Origin: Rodentibacter myodis
Lineage (GTDB): Bacteria; Pseudomonadota; Gammaproteobacteria; Enterobacterales; Pasteurellaceae
Length of the DNA stretch: 64,000 nt
Assembly (NCBI RefSeq): GCF_001999305.1
Contig: NZ_MLHQ01000011.1
Span: 124,001-188,000, forward strand
Reading direction: 5' to 3'
The notes under the pieces are model-generated. The model did not search any database and was not told the origin of the DNA. It saw only the letters and a program-made list of their open reading frames with translations. Position 1 is the stretch's first letter. Every line of letters begins with the position of its first letter. This document shows, piece after piece, positions 27,170-37,012 of the stretch. The translations under genes were made by a program, and so were the position numbers.

Positions 27170-28249
27170 CTAATCCCGTTTTCGGGTCAAAAGCCACCAA
27201 ATAATCACAATGAACAATAGACTTGGAATCAATGCCCCGAACATTGCCGGCATATTGTAAACCACACTGAGTTGTCCGAAAATTTCGTTCACCACATAAA
27301 ACAGGAAGCCAAAACAAATGCCCGTGACAATTCTCGCCCCTGCCGTCACACTTCGTAAAGATCCGAAAATAAAGGAAAGTGCCAACATCATCATTACGCC
27401 AACCGAAATAGGTTGGAAAATTTTACGCCAGAAGATTAATTCAAAACGGCGGGCGTCTTGTCCTGTTTCTTTCAAAAAAGCGATATATTCATATAATCCG
27501 CTGATTGAGAGTGAAGTCGGACGCAAGGAAACTGCACCCAATTTATCCGGCGTTAAATTGGTTTCCCAACGTTCGGATAAGCGATTTGTATTAGATATTT
27601 GTTCTGTACCAATTTGTGAAAGACTGACTTGGCGGAGTTCCCATTTTCCTTCTTCAGGCAAGTAAGTCGCTTGATTGGCGTGTTTTAGACGAATCAATGT
27701 GCGATTGTTGTCAAAGGTGTAAATATAAATATCATTGAGCTTTGCTTCTTCCGACACCCTACGTACAAAAACAAAATTATCCCCATCTTTTGCCCACACG
27801 CCATTTTTTACCGAAAGCATTGAACCGCCGGAAACCGCTCTTGCACGCATATCACGGGCAAATTGTTCCGTTTGTGGAATACCCCATTCGCCAATCACCA
27901 TCGTTAAAATCACTAAGGGTAAGGCGGTTTTCATTACCGCCAAACCAATTTTAAAACGGGAAAATCCTGCCGATTGCATTACTACCAATTCACTACGTCC
28001 TGCAAGCCCGCCAAGAGCAATTAATGCCCCAAGCAATGCCGCCATCGGGAAAAAGGTTTCCACATCTTTCGGCATGGTCAAAAAGGTGTAGGCAACCGCC
28101 TGTAACACATCATAAGTACCTTTCCCCACGCTTCGGAATTGTTCAACAAATTTAATAATCGCCGACAAGCCGACAAGCGTTAAAAGTGTGGCAAAAATTG
28201 CCCCTAAAATGCTTTTACCGATATAACGGTCTAAGGTATTCATTATCAT
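27170..28249 (-). CDS. lptG: Lipopolysaccharide export permease LptG
   Basis: Inner-membrane subunit that, with LptF and the ATPase LptB, extracts LPS from the inner membrane and pushes it into the LptC-LptA bridge. The 359-residue protein starts LDRYIGKSILGAIF and has the family layout: three helices, a periplasmic beta-jellyroll (about residues 130-265), three helices. The central NLTPDKLGAVSL and SGLYEYIAFLKETGQDA segments match E. coli LptG. It follows lptF by five bases; a second ATG two codons on is an alternative start. Confidence 0.95.
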   Translation of the reverse strand: MIMNTLDRYIGKSILGAIFATLLTLVGLSAIIKFVEQFRSVGKGTYDVLQAVAYTFLTMPKDVETFFPMAALLGALIALGGLAGRSELVVMQSAGFSRFKIGLAVMKTALPLVILTMVIGEWGIPQTEQFARDMRARAVSGGSMLSVKNGVWAKDGDNFVFVRRVSEEAKLNDIYIYTFDNNRTLIRLKHANQATYLPEEGKWELRQVSLSQIGTEQISNTNRLSERWETNLTPDKLGAVSLRPTSLSISGLYEYIAFLKETGQDARRFELIFWRKIFQPISVGVMMMLALSFIFGSLRSVTAGARIVTGICFGFLFYVVNEIFGQLSVVYNMPAMFGALIPSLLFIVIIWWLLTRKRD

Positions 28250-28254
28250 TTGGC

Positions 28255-29349
28255 TTATCCTTTTCGGCTAAAAAGACTGCGGAATTTATACATCGGCGCA
28301 CTATCCCAAGCGTTTAATACAATACCGAGCAATAAGAAGGCAATATTGACAAGCGGCATAAACATTGCCGCATCCAATTTATCGGCAGAACCGGCGGATT
28401 TGAGCGAACTTTGCAATAAGAAATAGATAAGATAAAGCAAGAGTGCCGGTAAAATCTTCGCAAAACGCCCTTGACGAGGATTCACACGGCTAAGCGGTAC
28501 GGCAATTAATGCCATTAACGGCACGGCAAATACCAACGAAATACGCCAATGTAACTCTGCTCTTGCGGCTGAATTGTTTTGTTTGATTAATTCATCTAAT
28601 GACAAGGTTGCCGCTTCGTCCGATTTGTTCTCGGAAGCTTGATAACCTAAATAGGCTTGATAATCATCAAAATGAGTAATACGAAAATCCGGCAATGCGG
28701 CAGTGCCTTCTACCCGTTGTACATTTTGTAAATTTAATACCTGATCACCATTTGGCAAGGCTTTCAACTCACCTTTCTCTGCGGTTACAACAGAAGGTTT
28801 GGTTTGTCCTTTAGGGGCAGTTTGGAACAAATACACATCATTAATTTGACTGCCTTTAATGCTCTCAATAAATAATACAAAATTACTGTTACCGGTGGAC
28901 ATAAACTGCCCAGAAGAAAGCGCCCCCATTGTCGGATTGGCTTTGGCATCTTCCACAATCGTACTTTGCTTTTGAATCGCCCAAGGGGAAAGCCATAACG
29001 CATTGTAAGCCGCTAATCCGGCGGTGAATAAGGAAAGTAATAAGGCAACACGAACCAAAATTCGCTGCCCCACGCCACAAGCACGCATTACGGTAATTTC
29101 ACTTTCTGCATATAAACGCCCGAAAGTCAACAAAATCGCAATAAATAAACACAATGGCAACATCAACTGCGCCATTGCCGGCATTCCCAATCCTAACAAA
29201 GAAAACACTAAATCTGCCGGCACTTTGCCGTTTGCGGCAGAACCCAATACCCGCACAAGTTGCTGAGAAAAGAAAATCACCAATAAAATGAACAAAATCG
29301 CCACTTGGCTTTTGAACACTTCTTTTGTTAAATATCGCGTTAAAATCAT
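28255..29349 (-). CDS. lptF: Lipopolysaccharide export permease LptF
   Basis: Partner of LptG. It starts [20 protein letters not shown], with three N-terminal helices, the periplasmic domain from about residue 130 to 265, and three C-terminal helices; 364 residues matches the family. lptF-lptG form a two-gene operon divergent from pepA, the same arrangement as in E. coli and H. influenzae. Confidence 0.95.
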   Translation of the reverse strand: MILTRYLTKEVFKSQVAILFILLVIFFSQQLVRVLGSAANGKVPADLVFSLLGLGMPAMAQLMLPLCLFIAILLTFGRLYAESEITVMRACGVGQRILVRVALLLSLFTAGLAAYNALWLSPWAIQKQSTIVEDAKANPTMGALSSGQFMSTGNSNFVLFIESIKGSQINDVYLFQTAPKGQTKPSVVTAEKGELKALPNGDQVLNLQNVQRVEGTAALPDFRITHFDDYQAYLGYQASENKSDEAATLSLDELIKQNNSAARAELHWRISLVFAVPLMALIAVPLSRVNPRQGRFAKILPALLLYLIYFLLQSSLKSAGSADKLDAAMFMPLVNIAFLLLGIVLNAWDSAPMYKFRSLFSRKG

Positions 29350-29470
29350 CTTATTTCGTTGTTGCCTATCGTTGAAATCAAGAGGGGGAAAACCAACTGC
29401 CCCTAGCTAAAATCGGTCGCGTATGATACCTTATTTTCGCTGATTTAAACAGACAAAATAAGGAAATCAA

Positions 29471-30952
29471 ATGAAATATCAAGCAAAATCAACCGCACTT
29501 TCGCAAGCTGCCGAATGTATTCTTATCGGCGTTTATGAGAACCACGAATTTTCAAAAAGTTTCAGTGAAATCGACCACGCCACACAGGGCTATCTCAACC
29601 GATTAATTCAATCCGGCGAACTGACAGGCAAATTAGGTCAAACCGTTTTATTGCGTGATCTGAATGGTATTGCGGCAAAACGTGTTCTGATTGTCGGTTG
29701 CGGCAAAAAAGGCGAATTGAACGAACGCCAATATAAACAAATCATCCAACACACCTTAAAGGCATTAAAAGAAGCAAACATTCACGAAGTTGTGTCTTAT
29801 TTAACGGAAATTGAACTGAAAGATCGCGATCTTTACTGGAACGTACGCTTTGCCATTGAAACAATGGAACACGCCAATTACCAATTCGATCAATTTAAAT
29901 CTCAAAAAGCAGAAGCTAATAGCCTGACAAGTTGCATTTTTAACACCGATTGCACACAAGCCCAACTCGCCATCACACACGCTCAAGCTATCGCCTCCGG
30001 CGTGAAAGCTGCACGTGATATTGCCAATATGCCACCGAATGTATGTAATCCTGCTTACCTTGCGGAACAAGCGAAAAATTTAACCGAAAAATCAACCGCA
30101 CTTTCCCTTGATGTGATTGATGAAAAAGCAATGGCAGAACTGGGTATGAACGCTTATTTAGCCGTGTCTCGCGGTTCGGCAAATCCTGCCTATATGTCCG
30201 TTCTTCACTTCAACAATGCCCCCGATAAAAACGCCAAACCTATCGTGCTTGTGGGCAAAGGCTTAACCTTTGACGCCGGCGGTATTTCCCTAAAACCTGC
30301 GGCGGATATGGATGAAATGAAATACGATATGGGCGGTGCGGCTTCCGTATTCGGCACAATGAAAGCCATTGCGGAACTCAATTTACCTTTGAATGTTATT
30401 GGCGTACTTGCCGGCTGCGAAAACTTACCGGACGGCAATGCTTACCGACCGGGAGATATTCTTACCACAATGAACGGCTTAACGGTGGAAGTGTTAAATA
30501 CCGATGCGGAAGGTCGCCTTGTACTTTGTGATGCCCTCACTTATGTTGAACGTTTCGATCCAACATTAGTGATTGATGTAGCAACCTTAACGGGGGCTTG
30601 TGTCGTTGCCTTAGGACAACACAACAGTGGTTTAATCACAGAAGATGAAAATCTGGCTGAAGATTTACTCAACGCCGCCCGCCAAACTCACGATAAGGCT
30701 TGGCGTTTACCGCTAAGTGAAGAATATCAGGAACAGCTCAAATCGCCTTTTGCCGATCTTGCCAATATCGGCGGACGTTGGGGCGGTGCAAGCACGGCTG
30801 GCGCATTTTTGTCTCATTTCACCAAAAAATATCGCTGGGCGCATCTTGATATTGCCGGCACAGCGTGGTTACAAGGGGCAAATAAAGGGGCAACGGGTCG
30901 TCCGGTATCTTTATTGACACAGTTTTTGATTAACCAAGTGAAATCATACTAA
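29471..30952 (+). CDS. pepA: Leucyl aminopeptidase (cytosol aminopeptidase, M17)
   Basis: Removes N-terminal residues from peptides; in E. coli PepA also binds DNA at xer sites and carAB. The di-metal signature [10 protein letters not shown] and [13 protein letters not shown] are intact in the C-terminal catalytic domain, and 493 residues is close to E. coli (503). Two USS copies lie inside, one giving STAL at residues 7-10. AAGG precedes the ATG. Confidence 0.96.
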   Translation: MKYQAKSTALSQAAECILIGVYENHEFSKSFSEIDHATQGYLNRLIQSGELTGKLGQTVLLRDLNGIAAKRVLIVGCGKKGELNERQYKQIIQHTLKALKEANIHEVVSYLTEIELKDRDLYWNVRFAIETMEHANYQFDQFKSQKAEANSLTSCIFNTDCTQAQLAITHAQAIASGVKAARDIANMPPNVCNPAYLAEQAKNLTEKSTALSLDVIDEKAMAELGMNAYLAVSRGSANPAYMSVLHFNNAPDKNAKPIVLVGKGLTFDAGGISLKPAADMDEMKYDMGGAASVFGTMKAIAELNLPLNVIGVLAGCENLPDGNAYRPGDILTTMNGLTVEVLNTDAEGRLVLCDALTYVERFDPTLVIDVATLTGACVVALGQHNSGLITEDENLAEDLLNAARQTHDKAWRLPLSEEYQEQLKSPFADLANIGGRWGGASTAGAFLSHFTKKYRWAHLDIAGTAWLQGANKGATGRPVSLLTQFLINQVKSY

Positions 30953-31010
30953 ACGTTGTATCCGGACAGAATGGAGATAAATAAACAAAATCCCCAATGA
31001 AACCAATGTA

Positions 31011-31038
31011 ACGGCGTGATAAAATTACGCCGTTTATT
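31011..31038 (+). terminator. Terminator of pepA
   Basis: ACGGCGT (31011-31017) and ACGCCGT (31027-31033) with T-rich sequence after; it sits about 30 bases before the next gene. Confidence 0.65.
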
Positions 31039-31060
31039 TAACTCAACAAGGAAAATAACG

Positions 31061-31645
31061 ATGAGAGAAACGCACAAATCCATTATTCAACGCAGAATCA
31101 GAAATATTAATTTCATTAACCGCTACTTTGTTGGAAACGGTATTGATATTGGCGGCGGGCCTGATTCACTGGCACAATTTCTTGGTGTTTTCCCCAAAAT
31201 GCAAAGTGTCAGAACTTGGGATCTTGAAGACGGTGATGGACAATATCTGGCAACCATTCCGGATGCAACCTTTGATTTTGTTTATTCCTCCCATTGCTTA
31301 GAACATTTACATAATCCCGTTATTGGTTTGGAAAACTGGTTACGCGTGCTTAAACCAAAAGGTTTTTTGATTGTTACGGTGCCTGATGAAGATCTTTATG
31401 AACAAGGAATTTGGCCTTCAGTCAAAAATACCGATCATAAACATAGTTTCACGATTCATAAAAATCACTCTCAAATGCCGGCATCAGTTAATATTTTAGA
31501 TTTAGCCAAACATTTTTCCGATCAAGTAAATATTGAAAGCATTATTCAAGTTCACGATTATTATCGTGAGGGATTGCCACCACACATTGACCAAACGTTA
31601 GGCGATGCAGAATGTGCTATTGAATTCATTTGGCAGAAAAAATAA
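31061..31645 (+). CDS. SAM-dependent methyltransferase, class I
   Basis: A 194-residue Rossmann-fold methyltransferase: motif I is NGIDIGGGPDSLA (about residues 26-38), then FDFVYSSHCLEHLHNP and GLENWLRVLKPKGFLIV, typical of the Methyltransf_11/25 group. AAGGA lies before ATG 31061. Such genes beside glycan loci often modify sugars or lipids, and this one is near the polysaccharide locus with only mltB between, but no substrate can be read. It has no USS. Confidence 0.75.
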   Translation: MRETHKSIIQRRIRNINFINRYFVGNGIDIGGGPDSLAQFLGVFPKMQSVRTWDLEDGDGQYLATIPDATFDFVYSSHCLEHLHNPVIGLENWLRVLKPKGFLIVTVPDEDLYEQGIWPSVKNTDHKHSFTIHKNHSQMPASVNILDLAKHFSDQVNIESIIQVHDYYREGLPPHIDQTLGDAECAIEFIWQKK

Positions 31646-31733
31646 CGCTGAAATGAAGTGATTGGTAAGGGAAAACCAAGGCTAGTCAACATACTGAATG
31701 TTCTCTCATTAGAGATGTTTGAGTTTTAATAAT

Positions 31734-31758
31734 GACGCCCAATTAGGCGTCTCTTTTT
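31734..31758 (+). terminator. Terminator of the methyltransferase gene
   Basis: GACGCC (31734-31739) and GGCGTC (31746-31751) followed by TCTTTTT, in the gap between convergent genes. Confidence 0.75.
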
Positions 31759-31843
31759 ATTAAAATTATTTAGATGCCATTGCTACATAATAGGTTATTT
31801 GTAGGTTTTAACCCACTTTTATCAATCACTTTACTAATTACTT

Positions 31844-32947
31844 TTATAACCCCAATCTTTCTTTAATGCGATCAGCAAACATTCCGATACTTACCGCAAA
31901 ATTATTGGATTTATTCCAGTCTAAAAGCGTACGGAAGTTGTTAGAAACCAAAAACGCCCGTCCCACTTCTTTATCCGGACGAACCAGCCAAAGTTCTGCA
32001 TTGGAAAGTGCGGTCAATTTTGCTTGTTCTTCCTGGCTAAAACCAAGCGGCATTACACCCAGTGATTGCCATTCACGCAAAGAACGGGCTTTATTTTTCT
32101 CAATACCGGAAAGGGATAAATCAAGCGGTTGATTCAAGCTAACTTCCATCCCCCAAGGCAATTTGTCGTTCCAGCCGACTGTGTGCAAATAATTGGCAAT
32201 GGAAGCAAAGGTATCAAATTGGTTTGTCCAAATATCTTTTACGCCGTCATTATTACCGTCTGCGGCATAATTTAAGAAAGCACTCGGCATAAATTGTGTT
32301 TGCCCCATCGCCCCTGCCCACGAGCCTAACATTCGATGGCGTTGAATATGATCCCGTTCCAACATTTTCATCGCATTGACAAATTCTTTGCTAAATAGGG
32401 CTTCACGTCTGCCGTCAAATGCCAAAGTCGCCAGAGCGGAAAGCACATCATATCGCCCTTGATAATGCCCGAAGCTACTTTCCATTCCCCACAACGCAAG
32501 GATATATTCTTGTTGTACACCATAACGTTGGCTTGCCCGTTGTAACGGTACTTGCACTTCCCAATAGCGTTCTTCCGCCACATTTACTTTGTTGTTGGTT
32601 AATACTTTATTGAGATAATTTGTTGTGCCATTCGGATTTGAAACTGCCGGTTTATTTGGATCACGTTTTACCGTTCTGCCCGCCTGCGCACGATCCAACG
32701 CCACCGCTTTTTCCATATATTGAATATTATTTTGGGCGTTTAAGACAGAAGCCGAAACCCCTTCTGCAGCTGCTTTTCCTTTGAGGAAGCGAACATAATC
32801 ATTGAAGTTATCAAGCGTGCGAGGTTTGTTATAAGTCGCATTACGGCTTATGTTAGGAATAGTTTCCGCAGAAGTCGGCGCATTATTTGAACAAGCCGTG
32901 ATAAGGCAGGACAAAAGTGCGGTCGATATTAAAGAGATTTTTTTCAT
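31844..32947 (-). CDS. mltB: Membrane-bound lytic murein transglycosylase B
   Basis: Outer-membrane lipoprotein that cleaves the glycan strand of peptidoglycan with formation of 1,6-anhydro-muramic ends. The lipobox LITAC places the acylated Cys at residue 19; the catalytic Glu156 lies in LWGMESSFGHYQG and MGQTQFMPSAFLNYA is also diagnostic of the GH103 family. Length is 367 residues. A USS encodes STAL in the signal peptide and a second lies in the C-terminal part. Confidence 0.93.
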   Translation of the reverse strand: MKKISLISTALLSCLITACSNNAPTSAETIPNISRNATYNKPRTLDNFNDYVRFLKGKAAAEGVSASVLNAQNNIQYMEKAVALDRAQAGRTVKRDPNKPAVSNPNGTTNYLNKVLTNNKVNVAEERYWEVQVPLQRASQRYGVQQEYILALWGMESSFGHYQGRYDVLSALATLAFDGRREALFSKEFVNAMKMLERDHIQRHRMLGSWAGAMGQTQFMPSAFLNYAADGNNDGVKDIWTNQFDTFASIANYLHTVGWNDKLPWGMEVSLNQPLDLSLSGIEKNKARSLREWQSLGVMPLGFSQEEQAKLTALSNAELWLVRPDKEVGRAFLVSNNFRTLLDWNKSNNFAVSIGMFADRIKERLGL

Positions 32948-33020
32948 TTTTTATCCTTATGAGTCAAGATTGATATTAATTATTCCTTTTTCCCTTACTT
33001 ATGAATTAAATAAGGAAATG

Positions 33021-33824
33021 CTATTTTCTTAAAAATTGATGATAAACCGCCTTCAATAATGAAGTCGGTAACAAACGGGAGCCTGAACGCAGTGCAAAAG
33101 TAAACAAGCCCGATAACAAACCTTGAACCCTTAAGCGGTATTTCAATTTGAACAAACGCCACTCCGCCTTAGCTTGATTTAAACCACGGCGGCGACCGAC
33201 CATACCGTTCCCCACGCGGGCATAAACCAAAATATCAGGCAAATTTGCCACCGGTTTACCCTGTGCCACAAGTTTAATCCACAAATAATAGTCTTCTTGC
33301 AGATCTTCATAACCGTCACAATGAAGTACCGCATTTTTTTGATACGCCACCGTCATATGATTGAAGGGACAACGTTTTTGCGTAAATTTCACGATCTCTT
33401 GCGCCGTTGTGGGGACGTGACGATAAGCCACAATATCGTTGGTATTTTCGCCAAATTCGGCAATTTGTCCGCCGAAAATAATGGTTTGCGGATGTTGTTC
33501 GATGAAGGCAACTTGTTTTTCAAAACGTTCCGGCACGCAAATATCGTCCGTATCCATACGAAAAACCCAATCATACGAACAATGCAACAACCCCTCATTT
33601 AAGGCGTTGCCTAATCCCCGATTTTGCGGCAATTTCACTAATTTTAACGGCAATTTTGTTTCAAATGCCGACACCACGACTTCCAATTCCGCCGTCACGT
33701 CACCATCAAACACCAAAACAATTTCATCGGCTTGATGGGTTTGGGCGACCAAACTTTCAAAACATTCCCTTAAATATTGTGGTTTTTCCTTAATGTATAA
33801 GGACATTAAAACTGAAAATTTCAT
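33021..33824 (-). CDS. Glycosyltransferase family 2 (AmsE/LsgE-like)
   Basis: A GT2 enzyme with a GT-A fold: MKFSVLMSLYIKEKPQYL, then DEIVLVFDGD and the metal-binding FRMDTDD near residue 93, and EDYYLWIKLVAQG in the acceptor region. At 267 residues it is soluble or membrane-associated, adding one sugar to a lipid-linked or LOS oligosaccharide. A GTG three bases upstream (33827) is an alternative start. It is the last gene of the minus-strand polysaccharide operon. Substrate specificity is not readable. Confidence 0.85.
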   Translation of the reverse strand: MKFSVLMSLYIKEKPQYLRECFESLVAQTHQADEIVLVFDGDVTAELEVVVSAFETKLPLKLVKLPQNRGLGNALNEGLLHCSYDWVFRMDTDDICVPERFEKQVAFIEQHPQTIIFGGQIAEFGENTNDIVAYRHVPTTAQEIVKFTQKRCPFNHMTVAYQKNAVLHCDGYEDLQEDYYLWIKLVAQGKPVANLPDILVYARVGNGMVGRRRGLNQAKAEWRLFKLKYRLRVQGLLSGLFTFALRSGSRLLPTSLLKAVYHQFLRK

Positions 33825-33834
33825 CACTTTTTCT

Positions 33835-34716
33835 CTATATAAAGCGTTTTAAATGAATGGCTAATTTAGGTGAAATTAACACCACTAAGGCAATCACCAG
33901 TTGTTTGATACTTTTTGTTTGTTTAAAGATTGCAAAATAATGCGTTGCCGCGCGGCGGGATAAGTTCATCACCTGCGGATACGCCAACATATATTGTGCA
34001 TTGATGGCAAAATTGCGTGCTTGCCTTTCCGTTTCAACATAATGTGCTTGAATATAATCAATCGCCTTTTGTGTCTGGCTTGTGTCCGTTGAAACACTGG
34101 AACGCTTGGTATGAAATGTGCAGTGCGTGAGCGGTTCACTAATTTTGTAAGGGGTGAATGTCGGCTCTTTCACTAATTTCAACAAAAAATCATAATCTTC
34201 CAAAGAACGAAGTGCGGTCGATAATCCGCCTATTTTTAAGAAAAGATCTTTTTTCACCGCAATCATCGGCATTCCGCCAATTTTATTTGCCAATAGAAGG
34301 CGGTCAATATTAATTTCCTGTGGCTCAATGGGATGGGTGATGTAACTAAAGCCTTCGTTCACCATTTCGCATTTTGCGGGGTGATAAATAAAGTTAATAT
34401 TGGAATGTGTTTCAATAATTTCGGCTAAACGTTCACATTTTTGATGGGCAAAACGATCATCATCATCCAAAAATAGCAACCATTCTCCCGTTGCCATACG
34501 CGCACCGATATTACGACTTTCTGCTGCTCCTTGGTTGCTTTCATTGCGAATAACACGCACATCAAAAGGATATTTTTGATTCACTACAACAGGTTCTTTT
34601 GAACAATCGTCCACAATCACCACTTCAAATGAATGAAGGGTTTGTTGCGCTAAACTTTCCAACAAGGCCGGAATTTCTTCTTTTCGGTTGTAAGACGGCA
34701 CAATAACGCTAAACAT
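33835..34716 (-). CDS. Glycosyltransferase family 2
   Basis: A 293-residue GT2 enzyme: [31 protein letters not shown], then GEWLLFLDDDDRF carrying the DxD-type metal site near residue 98, and LEDYDFLLKLV. It overlaps the Wzy-like gene by eight bases, so is translationally coupled. A USS lies within. Confidence 0.87.
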   Translation of the reverse strand: MFSVIVPSYNRKEEIPALLESLAQQTLHSFEVVIVDDCSKEPVVVNQKYPFDVRVIRNESNQGAAESRNIGARMATGEWLLFLDDDDRFAHQKCERLAEIIETHSNINFIYHPAKCEMVNEGFSYITHPIEPQEINIDRLLLANKIGGMPMIAVKKDLFLKIGGLSTALRSLEDYDFLLKLVKEPTFTPYKISEPLTHCTFHTKRSSVSTDTSQTQKAIDYIQAHYVETERQARNFAINAQYMLAYPQVMNLSRRAATHYFAIFKQTKSIKQLVIALVVLISPKLAIHLKRFI

Positions 34717-35908
34717 TTTTCGCTTCCTTTTGTTTTAAGAAAATACACTGTTTCCCCTGAGAACCAAACAAGGATAAAAACATCAACATCACAAACATAA
34801 TCCCCGGGAAAGCAAAGGTATCGGCTTTTATGTTGCAGGCAGCGAGGATGACGAAAGTCGAAAAAATAAATTTCCAACTGCCGTTAAACCAATTCAATGC
34901 CACTTTACGCACAAAATAAAAGGTAACAAGAAAACACAGCAAGGCATAAGCCACGCCACCATATAAAATTTGACGTAAGAAGCCGGAATCCGTGTTGCCA
35001 TAGTAGCGTCCCACCTCCAACTGTCCGTTCATATACATTCCATCGCCCATTACAAATTGCTTCCAAGTGGGTAAAAATAGGTGATTTTTCACTAATGTAT
35101 CTGTGGACGAACTCACAAAACCTGCACCGTGGAGTAAATTGATCACCGGTTCTAAGGCGTGTGCCACATACGGATTTTGCGGAAGGAAATAGGCTAGCCC
35201 GAGGATTAAGAGGGTAAAGGCAATCAGTGATGGCACATATCGCCATTTAAAATAGACGACAATGCTGACCACGGAAAGTAACAAAAAGGTTCTGCCGGAA
35301 ATGAGTCCGATACATAACATCAAAAATACTAAAATACTTGGCATTTGGCTGTGTTTTGCATTGTAAGCCAACAAAAAATGACACAGCATTAGATAAAACA
35401 AACTGAGTTGGAAAAATGCCGTTGCGGTGAGGTTATACAGACGATATTCCTGCTCCGAACCATAGAATCGAGCAGGTAAAACGGCATTGGTGGAAAGTAG
35501 AAAATCCACTAAAAATGGAACGCCAAGCAAAGCTGATACCCCCACGACAAATTGCACCATCACGCCGATTTGTAAATCACGCACGACACGTTGTTGCCCG
35601 TTTGGTTTGGCATAAAAAGCGTTATAAAGCCCGATTCCCAAGATGAATAAAATCAAGGCTTTCACATACATCATTATCACGGAAAAATCCCGTGTGCCAT
35701 TCACAAATAGCGGAATGAGGCTGAACAAAACTAACCCGATAAGCACAGCAAGGCTATCAATCGGCACAATGATCCCTTGTGTTTGTTGTTTTTTTACATA
35801 ACGATACGCCAACAGGGAAAAGGCTGCCAATCCTGCCACCACGGACATACGCACTACGTGAAAAAACCAAGGATCATAAAGATAGAAAAGATTAAAAAGT
35901 GCGGTCAT
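34709..35908 (-). CDS. Wzy-like polysaccharide polymerase
   Basis: A 399-residue protein with about ten to eleven hydrophobic helices and one larger extracytoplasmic loop (about residues 255-310, with [20 protein letters not shown]), the topology of O-antigen and capsule polymerases, which polymerise lipid-linked repeat units at the periplasmic face. Sequence identity in this class is low, so the call rests on topology and on its place between glycosyltransferase genes. The first codons ATGACCGCACTT are a USS (Met-Thr-Ala-Leu). It overlaps both neighbours by a few bases. Confidence 0.7.
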   Translation of the reverse strand: MTALFNLFYLYDPWFFHVVRMSVVAGLAAFSLLAYRYVKKQQTQGIIVPIDSLAVLIGLVLFSLIPLFVNGTRDFSVIMMYVKALILFILGIGLYNAFYAKPNGQQRVVRDLQIGVMVQFVVGVSALLGVPFLVDFLLSTNAVLPARFYGSEQEYRLYNLTATAFFQLSLFYLMLCHFLLAYNAKHSQMPSILVFLMLCIGLISGRTFLLLSVVSIVVYFKWRYVPSLIAFTLLILGLAYFLPQNPYVAHALEPVINLLHGAGFVSSSTDTLVKNHLFLPTWKQFVMGDGMYMNGQLEVGRYYGNTDSGFLRQILYGGVAYALLCFLVTFYFVRKVALNWFNGSWKFIFSTFVILAACNIKADTFAFPGIMFVMLMFLSLFGSQGKQCIFLKQKEAKNV

Positions 35909-36678
35909 TTTTTTCCTAAATTTTTTTGAATCGCCATTAATTTTTTAAGCGGATACTTCATTAATTTTTTTATGAAATGATTCGCTTGAGAGCCTCGACT
36001 TCCTTCTAAATTACTCATTAATTGCGGATTTTCAATCACCATTAATGGACGTACCACCTGATTTTGCAGGGCAAATTTTGTTTCAAATAATAAGAAATCA
36101 TCGGCAAGCCAAAAAGGCTTGGTTTGCTTGAGTTGGCTCAATAAGGAACGCGCCGCCGATTTTTTGATTAAATAGCCCACCGTGCCGGCAAAATAGCTTT
36201 TGTAGGGATAAGCATAGGTTACGCAGCCTGCTTGATGACGGAGAAAGGAAAAGGTTGTCGGGTAGTTTATTTCCAACTCGCCATCATCAAAAGCCGCAAT
36301 TTTTGATTGTCCGATTAATACAATGGGCGTTTTATTATGTTGTGCCAAAAGTGCGGTCAAATTTTGCTGAAAATTTGGCGCAAACAACGCATCATCTTCA
36401 CAAATAAGGGCATAATCATTTTCTTCCACGTTTTCATCGGCAACAAGAAGGCGATATACCGCCAAATGGCTTAGTGTGCAGCCAATTTCGCCTTTGGTTA
36501 CTTTGCGTCCATAATGTTGTTCAAATTTGATTAAATCAAAATTTTCCCCCAATTCGCACCATTCACATTGCATGGTATTAATTGCCGAAAAAACACGGAA
36601 ATCTGCGGTATCCGCTTGTGAGAAAAAAAGCGTACGCCGTTGTTCATCTTTATCAAGGGAAATTAAATATTTATTCAT
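35905..36678 (-). CDS. Glycosyltransferase family 25 (LOS/LPS type)
   Basis: A 257-residue member of GT25, the family of Haemophilus and Neisseria LOS galactosyltransferases such as Lex2B and LgtB/E. It begins [19 protein letters not shown], has the diagnostic [14 protein letters not shown] near residue 63 and the CEDDALF metal motif near 93. It is first in the minus-strand operon and overlaps the Wzy-like gene (ATGA). A USS lies within. Confidence 0.88.
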   Translation of the reverse strand: MNKYLISLDKDEQRRTLFFSQADTADFRVFSAINTMQCEWCELGENFDLIKFEQHYGRKVTKGEIGCTLSHLAVYRLLVADENVEENDYALICEDDALFAPNFQQNLTALLAQHNKTPIVLIGQSKIAAFDDGELEINYPTTFSFLRHQAGCVTYAYPYKSYFAGTVGYLIKKSAARSLLSQLKQTKPFWLADDFLLFETKFALQNQVVRPLMVIENPQLMSNLEGSRGSQANHFIKKLMKYPLKKLMAIQKNLGKK

Positions 36679-36856
36679 AATTGTCTCGATTAATTTGTAC
36701 CGCGTATTTGATTAAAAAAATGACGAATAGTTGCATAAAAAGGTGGCTGATTATACTAAAGTTATCCTTGGGTTTGAAAGGAAAGTACGGTTAAAAATGG
36801 CGGTATTTTTTCAATGCGATACGATAGCTGCACAAACAAACTATTCAGAGAAAGAA

Positions 36857-36950
36857 GTAGGAATAGCACGCTTGGCGTTCGCAATGTTAATCTACTAAAA
36901 TTGTTTAATGTTTTAAATTAACACAAGGATGATTTCCCTACCGTATTTTG
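36857..36950. repeat. Degenerate full-length copy of the 134-bp repeat
   Basis: GTAGGAATAGCACGCTTGGCG, AATGTTAAT, AAATTGTTTAATG, AAGGATGATTTCCCTACC and TATTTT follow the repeat unit in order, but both palindromes have lost most of their pairing. Confidence 0.5.
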
Positions 36951-36977
36951 GTTTTGTGTGTTTACGACATAATACCG

Positions 36978-36983
36978 TATAAT
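36978..36983 (+). promoter_or_regulatory. -10 element of the flippase gene
   Basis: A consensus TATAAT 30 bases before the wzx start, with a weak TTGTGT 18 bases upstream as -35. Confidence 0.45.
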
Positions 36984-37012
36984 CCCCTCAAATTTTCTAA
37001 CCCCAAATCGCT

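Larger units (their letters stand above)
36679..37012. other. 334-bp divergent promoter region of the polysaccharide locus
   Basis: Holds the start regions of the two divergent halves of the locus. There is a degenerate USS (AAGTACGGT, about 36785) and a decayed copy of the dispersed palindromic repeat at about 36857-36950. A TATAAT (36978-36983) lies 30 bases before the flippase start. Confidence 0.6.
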